A stretch of 11,789 bases of DNA, taken from NCBI GenBank assembly GCA_913776795.1, contig CAJYRH010000453.1, positions 1-11,789 on the forward strand, written 5' to 3'. The stretch's first letter is position 1. Every line of letters begins with the position of its first letter. The stretch comes from an uncultured Pseudorhodoferax sp. Lineage in GTDB: Bacteria > Pseudomonadota > Gammaproteobacteria > Burkholderiales > Burkholderiaceae. A program made the position numbers and the translations under genes. The notes under the pieces were generated by a model that worked only from the letters and a program-made list of their open reading frames with translations, made no database searches and had not been told where the DNA came from. Below, in pieces: positions 1 through 6,545 of the stretch.

Positions 1-372
1 ATCGTGCCGAACTCCGAGTTCATCACCAAGACCGTTCGCAACATGACGCTCAGCAACGCCGAGGGCCGCGTGCTGATCCGCCTGCCGATGCCGCTGGCGA
101 CCGACGCGCCCAAGGTGCGCGAGATCATGCTGGCCGCCTGCGCCGCCCATCCCAAGGTGCTGCCCACGCCGGCGCCCTCGCTGTCGCTGGAGGGCGTGGA
201 GAACGGCATGCTGGTGTTCCAGTCCATCTGCTACGTGGACGGGCCGCGCAACGCCGGTGGCGTGCGCAGCGATCTGCTGTTCGCGATGCTGGAAGCGTTC
301 CGTGACGCCGGGCTGGCCATGGCCGCGCCGGCCACCGTGGTGGTGGCGCCTTTGCCCGCGTCCCCGGCCTGA
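1..372 (+). CDS. Mechanosensitive ion channel (MscS family), C-terminal fragment
   Basis: This is the last 123 codons of a gene that begins before the window; the reading frame is open from base 1 and ends at TGA 370-372. MscS-type channels open under membrane tension and release solutes during osmotic downshock. The visible part begins inside the cytoplasmic beta domain with the typical stretch VPNSEFITKTVRNMTLSN, followed by an alpha/beta region (REIMLAACAAHPKVLPTPAP, then LLFAMLEAFRDAGL) that fits the C-terminal ferredoxin-like domain of this family. It ends in a short Ala/Pro/Val-rich tail. The pore helices are outside the window, so the subclass cannot be named. The gene ends 118 bases before the methyltransferase start, and nothing links the two functionally. 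Family assignment is from motif recognition. Confidence 0.8.
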   Translation: MVPNSEFITKTVRNMTLSNAEGRVLIRLPMPLATDAPKVREIMLAACAAHPKVLPTPAPSLSLEGVENGMLVFQSICYVDGPRNAGGVRSDLLFAMLEAFRDAGLAMAAPATVVVAPLPASPA

Positions 373-490
373 AGTCCGCAGAAACCCTGGGGACGTCTGT
401 CGTTCGGTGCAGTGGGCCCGCACAATGCGCCCGCCCAGCCGCGCTGCATGGGGCACCGCGGCCTGTCCTCCAGAACCTAGGACCTACCCA

Positions 491-1417
491 GTGACGACCA
501 CCATCCAGGCTCCCCTGTCCCGCCGGCTCGCCGTGCTCTCGCTGGCCAGCCTCGCTGCCACCACCGCCCTGGCCCAGAACAGCGGCTACGAGCCGCAGCG
601 CGGCCAGGCCGGCAAGGACGTGATCTGGATCCCCACGCCGGACGAGACCGTCACGCGCATGCTGCAGATGGTGGAGGTCAAGCCGAACGACCGCGTGTTC
701 GACCTGGGTTCGGGCGACGGCAAGATCGCCATCGCCGCCGCGCGCGAGTTCGGCGCGCGCGCCACAGGCCTCGAATACAACCCCGACATGGTGGGGCTGT
801 CCAACCGGCGCGCGCAGGAGGCCGGCGTGGCCGACAAGGTGCAGTTCCGCCAGGCCGACATCTTCGAGGCCGACTTCTCCAGCGCCACCGTGGTCACCAT
901 GTACCTGCTGCCCGCGCTGAACCTGCGGCTGCGCCCGCTGCTGTTCAAGATGCCGCCGGGCACGCGCGTGGTGTCGCATTCGTTCACGATGGGCGACTGG
1001 ACGCCCGACGAGACCGCCCGCGCCGGCTATGGGGATGTCTACATGTGGCACGTCCCGGCCAACGCCTCGGGCAGCTGGAAGCTGACCGGCGCCGGCCTGC
1101 CGGACACCTCGCTGTCGCTGGCGCAGCGCTACCAGATGGTCAGCGGGGACGCGGTGTTCGGCGAGCTGCGCGCCAGCCTGGTGCGCCCGCGCATCGTGGG
1201 CCCGCAGATCAGCTTCGGTCTGCGCGACCCCAAGGGCCAGCTCTGGCAGTTCGAGGGCCGGGTCGACGGCGCGCGCATCACTGGCACGGCCACGCGGCCA
1301 GGCCAGGCCGGGGTGCCGTTCGAGGCGCGCCGCAACGGCGATGCCTCGCCCATCGCGGCCACCACGGCCGCCACCGAGCAGCAGGCCAGCCAGGTCGCCG
1401 CGGGCCTGACCCGATGA
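491..1417 (+). CDS. Exported class I SAM-dependent methyltransferase
   Basis: This is a 308-residue protein starting at GTG 491, chosen because AGGA lies 8 bases upstream and because this start gives a clean signal peptide. Residues 1-28 have a basic segment containing SRRLAVL, a hydrophobic core and an ALA cleavage site before Gln29; the SRR pair makes a Tat signal possible. The methyltransferase fold follows: a segment IPTPDETVTRML (47-58), SAM-binding motif I DLGSGDGKIAI (71-81), the acidic end of strand 2 at LEYNPD (94-99) and QADIF (121-125). This order resembles the FAM173/ATP-synthase c-subunit lysine methyltransferase group, which is my inference. Residues 230-280 look like a small beta-rich domain. 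The stop overlaps the permease start as ATGA, so the two are probably translationally coupled. Substrate unknown. A SAM enzyme with an export signal is odd because SAM is cytoplasmic. Confidence 0.82.
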   Translation: MTTTIQAPLSRRLAVLSLASLAATTALAQNSGYEPQRGQAGKDVIWIPTPDETVTRMLQMVEVKPNDRVFDLGSGDGKIAIAAAREFGARATGLEYNPDMVGLSNRRAQEAGVADKVQFRQADIFEADFSSATVVTMYLLPALNLRLRPLLFKMPPGTRVVSHSFTMGDWTPDETARAGYGDVYMWHVPANASGSWKLTGAGLPDTSLSLAQRYQMVSGDAVFGELRASLVRPRIVGPQISFGLRDPKGQLWQFEGRVDGARITGTATRPGQAGVPFEARRNGDASPIAATTAATEQQASQVAAGLTR

Positions 1418-2769
1418 CACCGTCCACCTCGCCAGCGGCCGCCGCGCCGCTGACGATGCGCCACGCCATCGCCATCACAGTCGGGGTGGTCATCGGCGCG
1501 GGCATCTTCAAGGCCCCGTCGCTCGTGGCCGGCAGCGTGCCCTCCGCGGGCTGGATGTTCGCGCTGTGGGTGGCGGGCGGGCTCGTCGCGCTGATCGGCG
1601 CGCTGTGCTATGCCGAGCTGGCCACCACCTACCCGAGCGCGGGTGGCGAGTACCACTTCCTGTCGCGCGCCTTCGGCCGCGGCACGGCGTTGCTGTACGC
1701 CTGGGCGCGTTTCGCGGTCATCACCACCGGATCGATCGCGCTGCTGGGCTTCGTGTTCGGCGACTACATGACGCAGCTGCTGCCGCTCGGCCCGTACAGC
1801 AGCGCGCTGTGGGCGGCCATCGCCACCGTGGTGCTGACGGCCATCAACCTGCGCGGCATCCGCAGCGGTGCGGAGACGCAGTCCTGGCTCACGGCGGTGG
1901 AGGTCGGCGGGCTGGTGCTGATCGTCGGGGCCGCGCTGTGGTTCGCCATGGGCGCAGGCAGCGCACCGCCGCCGCCGGCCGAGGCGCCCGGCCCCGTCTC
2001 GCTGGCCGGCGTGGGCTTCGGCATGGTGTTCGTGCTGCTCACCTTCGGGGGCTGGAACGACGCGGCCTACATCAGCGCCGACCTGAAGGACCGGCGCGCG
2101 ATCGCGCGTGCGCTCTTGATCTCGGTGGTGTTCCTGACGGCGCTGTACCTGCTCGTGAACTGGGCCTACTGGTCCGTGCTGGGCCTGGCGGGCATGGCGA
2201 AGTCGCAGGCCGTTGCCACCGACGTGCTCACCGCCGCATTCGGCCCGGGCGCCGGCAAGCTGATCGCGGCCATGGTCGCGGCGGCCGCGCTCACCTCGAT
2301 CAACGCCACCATGATCGTGGGCGCGCGCACCGCCAGCGCGCTGGGCCAGGACTGGCCCGCGCTCAAGGTGCTGGCGGCCTGGGACGAGGTCCGCCGCGTG
2401 CCGCGCAACGCGCTGCCCATCCAGTGCGTGCTGGCGCTGGTGCTGATCGCGCTGGGCGTGGCCTTCAAGGGGGGCTTTCAGGCCATGGTGGAGTACACGG
2501 CGCCGGTGTTCTGGCTGTTCTTCCTGCTGGTCGGCATCGCGCTGTTCCGGCTGCGCGCCACCGACGGCGCGCGCGAGCGGCCTTTCCGCGTCCCGCTGTA
2601 CCCGGTGCTGCCTGCGCTGTTCTGCGCCAGCAGCGCCTACATGCTGTGGTCCAGCCTGGGCTATGTGTACTCGCAGCAGCTCGGCGGCTTCAACGCGGCC
2701 TGGGTGGGTGTGGTCGTGCTGGCCAGCGGGCTCGGGGTGCTGGCGCTGATGCGCGCCGCCAGGGGCTGA
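1414..2769 (+). CDS. APC-superfamily amino acid permease
   Basis: This is a 451-residue inner-membrane transporter whose ATG overlaps the stop of the methyltransferase gene by four bases. Visible family marks are the substrate-binding unwound helix GVVIGAGIFK (24-33) in TM1, CYAELATTYPSAGGEYHFL (65-83) around TM2-TM3, the FGGWNDAAYISADLKD segment (211-226) in TM6 and its following loop, and the C-terminal RPFRVPLYPVLP (389-400). About twelve hydrophobic segments can be counted, the usual number and length for the amino acid-polyamine-organocation family. It should import or exchange amino acids or related amines using an ion gradient or antiport; the substrate cannot be read from sequence. 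The first 12 residues are Ala/Pro-rich and may be dispensable. The gene converges on the LysR gene, with 130 bases between the two stops. Family confidence is high, substrate confidence nil. Confidence 0.9.
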   Translation: MTPSTSPAAAAPLTMRHAIAITVGVVIGAGIFKAPSLVAGSVPSAGWMFALWVAGGLVALIGALCYAELATTYPSAGGEYHFLSRAFGRGTALLYAWARFAVITTGSIALLGFVFGDYMTQLLPLGPYSSALWAAIATVVLTAINLRGIRSGAETQSWLTAVEVGGLVLIVGAALWFAMGAGSAPPPPAEAPGPVSLAGVGFGMVFVLLTFGGWNDAAYISADLKDRRAIARALLISVVFLTALYLLVNWAYWSVLGLAGMAKSQAVATDVLTAAFGPGAGKLIAAMVAAAALTSINATMIVGARTASALGQDWPALKVLAAWDEVRRVPRNALPIQCVLALVLIALGVAFKGGFQAMVEYTAPVFWLFFLLVGIALFRLRATDGARERPFRVPLYPVLPALFCASSAYMLWSSLGYVYSQQLGGFNAAWVGVVVLASGLGVLALMRAARG

Positions 2770-2771
2770 CC

Positions 2772-2864
2772 GGGGCGCGGCCGCGGACCGCCCCCGTAGG
2801 CGTGCCACCGCGGCCTGCGCAGCACGCAGCCCATGGCAAGGCGGGCCATGACGCCACCGGCGTC
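2772..2864. terminator. Hairpin cluster between convergent genes
   Basis: The 130 bases between the permease and LysR stop codons hold three short inverted repeats. GGGGCG (2772-2777) pairs with CGCCCC (2789-2794); CTGCG (2815-2819) pairs with CGCAG (2825-2829); GACGCC (2850-2855) pairs with GGCGTC (2859-2864) across a three-base loop. None is followed by a T-run in either direction, so these are not textbook intrinsic terminators. Their place between convergent genes makes a bidirectional termination role reasonable. The first also overlaps a GCGGCCGC palindrome. Seen directly; the function is inference. Confidence 0.4.
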
Positions 2865-2899
2865 GGCGCATGCAGATCCAGCGGGGCGATGGCGGCCAT

Positions 2900-3844
2900 C
2901 TACCGAGCCTTGCCGGCCAGCCAGGGGTCGACCGGTTCGCCGCCGTACTGCTCGACCAGGAAGTCGATGAAGGCGCGCGTGCGCCGCGGCATGTGGCTGC
3001 GGCTGGGCACGGCCGCATAGACGCGGTAGCTGGCCGCAGCCCAGTCGGGCAGCACGCGCTGCAGCGTGCCGGCCTGGAGGTCGTCGGCGACGTTCAGCGA
3101 CAGCGCACCGGCGATGCCGAAATGCCCGCGCGCCGCCGCGATCAGCACGGCCGCGTTGTGCGCGGTGATGGCCGAGCGCTGCGGCTGCAGCGTGGCGGTC
3201 TCGGGCGCCCCGTCCCTGCCGTCGGAATGGAACAGCCAGACCTTGCGCTCGAAGGCCGACTCGGGCACCAGGATGGTGTGCTGCAGCAGGTCTTCGGGCT
3301 TGTGGATGGGCGCGTGCTGGCGCAGGTAATCGGGTGTGGCGCACAGCACGACCTCGGCATGCGCGAGCAGCCGGGCGACGAAGTTGCCGTCCAGCGGGTC
3401 GGGGTTGTGGACCAGGATGGTCACGTCGGCCGCGTCGTCGGGTGCCACGGCCTCGGGGCTGGACAGCAGCAGCTGGATGCCGAGCCCGGGGTGGCGCTGC
3501 GCGAAACGAGGCACCAGCCGCGCGAGGCTGGCGGTCAGGAACTCCTGCGGCGCGGCCACGCGCAACTGGCCACGCACCTTGCCAGTGGCCTCGGTCGCCT
3601 GGTTGTTGGCGTCGTCGATGTCTTCGAGGATGCTGCGCACGCGCTCCAGGTAATGCGTGCCGACATCGGTCAGCGAAAGCGCGCGCGTGGTGCGGTTGAG
3701 CAACCGCGCCTTGAGCGACTCCTCCAGCTCGGCCACGGCGCGCGTGACCACGGAATTGGCCACGTTGAGCGCACGCGCCGCGCCGGCAAAACTGCCTTCG
3801 TCCACCACCTTGACGAAGGTGCGCATGGTCTTGAGTTCGTCCAT
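2900..3844 (-). CDS. LysR-family transcriptional regulator
   Basis: This is a 314-residue regulator of ordinary LysR length. Residues 1-60 form the winged helix-turn-helix, with MRTFVKVVDEGSFAGAARAL leading to the recognition helix region NSVVTRAVAELEESL and the wing LLNRTTRALSLTDVG. A linker helix (to about residue 85) precedes the periplasmic-binding-protein-like effector domain, where the segments GKVRGQLRVAAPQEF and DVTILVHNPDPLDGNFVARLL are typical of the CrgA-like subgroup. The start is ATG 3844, with AGGGA about 10 bases upstream. It sits 35 bases downstream of the Bug receptor gene on the same strand, so it may be co-transcribed with it. LysR proteins more often lie divergent from their targets, so its target is uncertain: the receptor unit, the convergent permease, or something elsewhere. 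Confidence 0.9.
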   Translation of the reverse strand: MDELKTMRTFVKVVDEGSFAGAARALNVANSVVTRAVAELEESLKARLLNRTTRALSLTDVGTHYLERVRSILEDIDDANNQATEATGKVRGQLRVAAPQEFLTASLARLVPRFAQRHPGLGIQLLLSSPEAVAPDDAADVTILVHNPDPLDGNFVARLLAHAEVVLCATPDYLRQHAPIHKPEDLLQHTILVPESAFERKVWLFHSDGRDGAPETATLQPQRSAITAHNAAVLIAAARGHFGIAGALSLNVADDLQAGTLQRVLPDWAAASYRVYAAVPSRSHMPRRTRAFIDFLVEQYGGEPVDPWLAGKAR

Positions 3845-3879
3845 GCGCGCATTGTCCCTGCCCGGCGCGGGGCCGGCGC

Positions 3880-4863
3880 CTACTTGGCGAGGCCCAGCTT
3901 CTCGATGATGACCTTCTCGGTCTTCATGGTGTCCACGGCGTACTTCGCGTAGGTGGCGCTGTCCATGTAGTAGGTCTCCATGTCGAACTTGGCCAGCGAC
4001 TCCTTGTAGTTGGGCATCTCCATGGCCTTCTTGAAGGCGTCATGCAACTGCTGCGCGATCTTCGGGTCGGTGCCCTTGGGCACGACCAGGCCGAACGGCG
4101 AGGCCTGCACGAGGTTGATGCCCACTTCCTTGAGCGTGGGTGCGTCCGGGTACTTGGTGGAACGCTTGTCGCCCCAGGTGGACAGCAGGCGCAGCCGGCC
4201 CTGCTCGACATACGGGCCCCAGCCCGGGGTGTCTGCGACCGACATCACGTGGTTGCCGATCACGGCCTGCAGCGACTCGGAGTTGCCCTTGTAGGGGATG
4301 TGGTTCAGCGTGATGCCGGTCTGCATGGCGATGTTCTCCATCGTCAGGTGCAGCGTGGTCAGCGCGCCGGGCGTGCCGTAGCTGAGCTTGCCGGGGTTGG
4401 CCTTGGCGTAGGCGATGTAGTCCTGCATGGTCTTGATCGGCGAATCCGCCGGCACCACCAGGCCGAAGGAATAGCCGGCCAGGCCGATCACGTACTGCAG
4501 GTCGTTCACCGGGTCCCAGTTGATCTTCTGGGTGTAGGGCAGCCGGAACACCGGCAGCGGCACCTGGGCCAGCGTGTAGCCGTCGGCCGGCACGCTCTGC
4601 ATCATCTGCGCGGGCAGGATGCCGCCGGCGCCGGGCCTGTTTTCGATGATGACGGGCTGGCCGAGGATCTTGGACGCGTTCTCGGCCAGCACGCGGAACG
4701 GCACGTCGGTGGAGCCGCCCGCCGTGAAGCCGATCAGGATCTTGATGGCCTTGCTGGGGAAGCGGTCGCCCTGCGCCAGGGCCGGGCCGGCAGCCAGGCT
4801 GGTGAAGCCGGCGGCGAGCAGCAGCAGCGGCAGGGTGCGGCGCTTGATCTTGGGTGTGGTCAT
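3880..4863 (-). CDS. Bug/TctC-family periplasmic solute-binding receptor
   Basis: This is a 327-residue extracytoplasmic binding protein of the tripartite tricarboxylate transporter (TTT) type. A basic N-terminus (KIKRR), a hydrophobic core and a GPALA cleavage site before Gln31 form a Sec signal peptide. The mature protein has the family landmarks: the first ligand loop GFTAGGSTDVPFR (45-57), the segment GQPVIIENRPGAGG (68-81), the mid-domain TLHLTMENIA and NHIPYKGNSESLQAVI, and the later VPKGTDPKIAQQLHDAF. Such receptors bind small carboxylates and pass them to TctA/TctB; neither is in this window, so this is an orphan receptor as far as can be seen. GGAGA 8 bases before ATG 4863 supports the start. 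It follows the hydrolase gene by 91 bases, a gap filled largely by a long hairpin. The ligand cannot be read from sequence. Confidence 0.93.
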   Translation of the reverse strand: MTTPKIKRRTLPLLLLAAGFTSLAAGPALAQGDRFPSKAIKILIGFTAGGSTDVPFRVLAENASKILGQPVIIENRPGAGGILPAQMMQSVPADGYTLAQVPLPVFRLPYTQKINWDPVNDLQYVIGLAGYSFGLVVPADSPIKTMQDYIAYAKANPGKLSYGTPGALTTLHLTMENIAMQTGITLNHIPYKGNSESLQAVIGNHVMSVADTPGWGPYVEQGRLRLLSTWGDKRSTKYPDAPTLKEVGINLVQASPFGLVVPKGTDPKIAQQLHDAFKKAMEMPNYKESLAKFDMETYYMDSATYAKYAVDTMKTEKVIIEKLGLAK

Positions 4864-4885
4864 GGGGAGATCTCCAAATGGTCAT

Positions 4886-4930
4886 GGCCCCGGCCGCGCC
4901 GCCACGGCATGTGGCTGCGCGGCCGGGGCC
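4886..4930. repeat. Long GC-rich intercistronic hairpin
   Basis: The 14-base arm GGCCCCGGCCGCGC (4886-4899) is perfectly complementary to GCGCGGCCGGGGCC (4917-4930). Inside it, GCCAC (4901-4905) pairs with GTGGC (4911-4915) around a five-base GGCAT loop, with a single C/T mismatch between the stems. That makes 19 base pairs in 45 bases. In the minus-strand transcript it lies between the hydrolase stop (4955) and the receptor start (4863), ending 22 bases before the receptor ATG and close to its ribosome binding site. No T-run follows, so read-through with mRNA-end protection or partial termination is more likely than a standard terminator. Confidence 0.8.
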
Positions 4931-4954
4931 GGGGGGTGGATGTAACCGGGTCGT

Positions 4955-6364
4955 TCAGATGGCCGGGCAGGTGTTGGGCGTGCGCGAACGCGAGGAGAAC
5001 TTGCAGCCGTAGGCCGGATTGGCCACCGTGGCGCGGTCCAGCACCTCGTCGCCTTCGGGCTTGACGCCGCTCTGCTCCCACTTCGTCATGGCGTCGAAGG
5101 CCTGCGTCTGCTCCTCGACCGTGAAATCGCAGTGGCTCACGCCGCGGATGGCACGCTGCACCAGCCATTTGTCGGTGCCGAGCGCCATGGCGCGGCGCTT
5201 GTAGATCTGCTCCATGCTGAACGGCACGTACACGTCGCCCAGCGTATGGATGGTGACCACCGGCACGCTGATGCGGGCATTGGTCTTGGGGAACCAGCGC
5301 ATGCCATCGCGGCGCAGGCGGTTGGCCTCGGGATCGGCCCGCAGCCGGTAGGCGGCCTGGTTGAAGGCGTTCTCGGCAGCCGAGAGCGCCGGGTCGTTGT
5401 CGAACTGGTAGACGACGCCTGTGGTGTCGTAGCCGTCGCGGTTCAGGATGCCGTTGATGGTGCCGTCGCGGCCGAAGGTGCCCCAGACGGTGGCGTTCAT
5501 GCTGCCGGCGAAGCCTTCGTTGAACATCGGCCGCTCGCCGCCGGTGAGCTGCTTGACGATCTCCTTGTACTGGTCGCCCAGCGGGGTCGTGGCGCTCGGG
5601 AAGGTGGTGAACAGCGCGTTGCGCACCTGGGGCGCGAGCGTGGCCCAGTTGGGCACGGGCCAGCTGGTGGCCGGCACGCCGACCAGCTGCTGCGCGGCGA
5701 TCTGCGAGGCGCCGAAGTAGTTGTACAGCTCGGTGTCGCCCAGCACGCCGCACATGGGCACGGCCCCGTGGTAGCGCACCTTGTTGTTGGCGGTCTCAAG
5801 GGCCTCGGCATCGACGGCGGCTGCGGCGATGTGGCCACCCATCGAGGTGCCGATGATGTAGGTCTTGCTGGGCGCGGCCAGTGTGCGGCCGTTCTGCGCG
5901 CCGATCTGCTGGAAGGCCAGCGCCAGGGCGTTGGTGTCCTCGACACCGGCGCGCACGTCGTAGTAATTGGTGGAGAAGCTGGACGCCGCCCAGGCATAGC
6001 CCTGGGCGATCAGGTGCGCGCGGATCGGCGCATCGCTGACGCTGACGGTGGCCCCGGTGCCGCCGTAGCCGTGCGCGTACATGACGAGCATGCCGTTCCA
6101 GTTTTTGGGCACCTCGACCCGGTAGCCCGCGCCGCGCAGGACGCCCCACCAGCGGTCGGTCTCGGCCGCACCGGCCAGGGCCGCGAACGGCAGGCGGGTC
6201 TCGTCGACCGAGAACTGGCGGCTGTCCTGGACACGCAGCTCCTCGGGCACGGGGAGCGCGGCTTCGCGGTCGCCATCGTCGCCCCCGCCGCACGCGGTGA
6301 GCGCCAGGGCGCCAAGAACGGTCAGGGTTGCGACCAGGCGGCCGCGCAGAGCAGAGGGTGTCAC
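4955..6364 (-). CDS. Lipoprotein alpha/beta hydrolase (putative esterase)
   Basis: This is a 469-residue protein if started at GTG 6364, preferred because GGAG lies 8 bases upstream and the N-terminus then becomes a lipoprotein signal: basic LRGR, hydrophobic core, lipobox LTAC with Cys25, then GGGDDGD. The open frame runs further upstream, but only through intergenic sequence. The hydrolase fold shows an oxyanion-type YAHGYGG (96-102), nucleophile elbow GTSMGG with Ser174, a likely acid Asp377 in TLGDVYVPF, and His411 in SHCDF. After Cys25 the other cysteines are Cys205 (VPMCGVLGD), Cys412, Cys454 and Cys466, an even number that suits periplasmic disulfides. It probably cleaves an ester at the envelope; the substrate is unknown. 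It is the first gene of the unit that continues with the receptor and LysR genes, and faces a divergent IclR gene. Confidence 0.85.
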   Translation of the reverse strand: MTPSALRGRLVATLTVLGALALTACGGGDDGDREAALPVPEELRVQDSRQFSVDETRLPFAALAGAAETDRWWGVLRGAGYRVEVPKNWNGMLVMYAHGYGGTGATVSVSDAPIRAHLIAQGYAWAASSFSTNYYDVRAGVEDTNALALAFQQIGAQNGRTLAAPSKTYIIGTSMGGHIAAAAVDAEALETANNKVRYHGAVPMCGVLGDTELYNYFGASQIAAQQLVGVPATSWPVPNWATLAPQVRNALFTTFPSATTPLGDQYKEIVKQLTGGERPMFNEGFAGSMNATVWGTFGRDGTINGILNRDGYDTTGVVYQFDNDPALSAAENAFNQAAYRLRADPEANRLRRDGMRWFPKTNARISVPVVTIHTLGDVYVPFSMEQIYKRRAMALGTDKWLVQRAIRGVSHCDFTVEEQTQAFDAMTKWEQSGVKPEGDEVLDRATVANPAYGCKFSSRSRTPNTCPAI

Positions 6365-6545
6365 GCGTTCATCTCCATGTGGTTGTAGCGCCCTTGTTTC
6401 TCTTAGCGGAATTTTCTTGACCGCCAAACATCGGCGAAGTTCAGTATCGGCCTGCAATAGAACACGTTTACCTAGGGAAATCCATGATGCCGACGCCTCG
6501 TGAACCGCAAAAATAATTCCGCAAAGCAGAATTAAAGGGAGCTGT
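6365..6545. promoter_or_regulatory. Divergent control region between hydrolase and IclR genes
   Basis: This 181-base spacer is visibly more AT-rich than its surroundings and must hold the promoters for both divergent genes. Weak candidates only: for the IclR gene a TTGACC at 6417-6422 with no good -10 at standard spacing; for the hydrolase, on the minus strand, TTGGCG (6427-6422) and TAAGAG (6405-6400) 16 bases apart. The octamer GCGGAATT at 6406-6413 sits inside that second spacer and matches a half-site of the palindrome at 6514-6534. The promoter calls are guesses; the AT content and repeated octamer are seen directly. Confidence 0.5.
6514..6534. promoter_or_regulatory. Palindromic operator candidate for the IclR regulator
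   Basis: The 9-base arm TAATTCCGC (6514-6522) and the arm GCAGAATTA (6526-6534), separated by AAA, are inverted repeats with one mismatch in nine. The site runs directly into the ribosome binding site of the IclR gene (AGGGAG, ending 4-5 bases before ATG 6546). A matching half-site, GCGGAATT, occurs at 6406-6413 near the hydrolase side. IclR-family proteins bind short palindromes in the divergent spacer beside their own gene, so autoregulation plus control of the hydrolase unit is the natural reading. Binding itself is inference. Confidence 0.55.

Noticed and set aside
373..490. A promoter for the methyltransferase gene
   Set aside because: CACAAT near 420 could serve as a -10, but I could find no acceptable -35 at normal spacing, and the imperfect GGGC/GCCC repeat there is too weak to call a terminator.
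1129..3018. A 629-residue open frame antisense to the methyltransferase and permease genes
   Set aside because: Its translation is dominated by Arg, Ala, Gly and His with no domain or hydrophobic pattern, and it opposes two well-supported genes. It is a chance frame caused by high third-position GC.
4886..4930. The long hairpin as a tRNA or small structured RNA gene
   Set aside because: It is one uninterrupted stem with a five-base loop and no cloverleaf arms or conserved tRNA bases.
5132..6388. A 418-residue plus-strand frame opposite the hydrolase gene
   Set aside because: It has no recognisable domain, and the opposite strand carries a complete catalytic triad and a lipoprotein signal.
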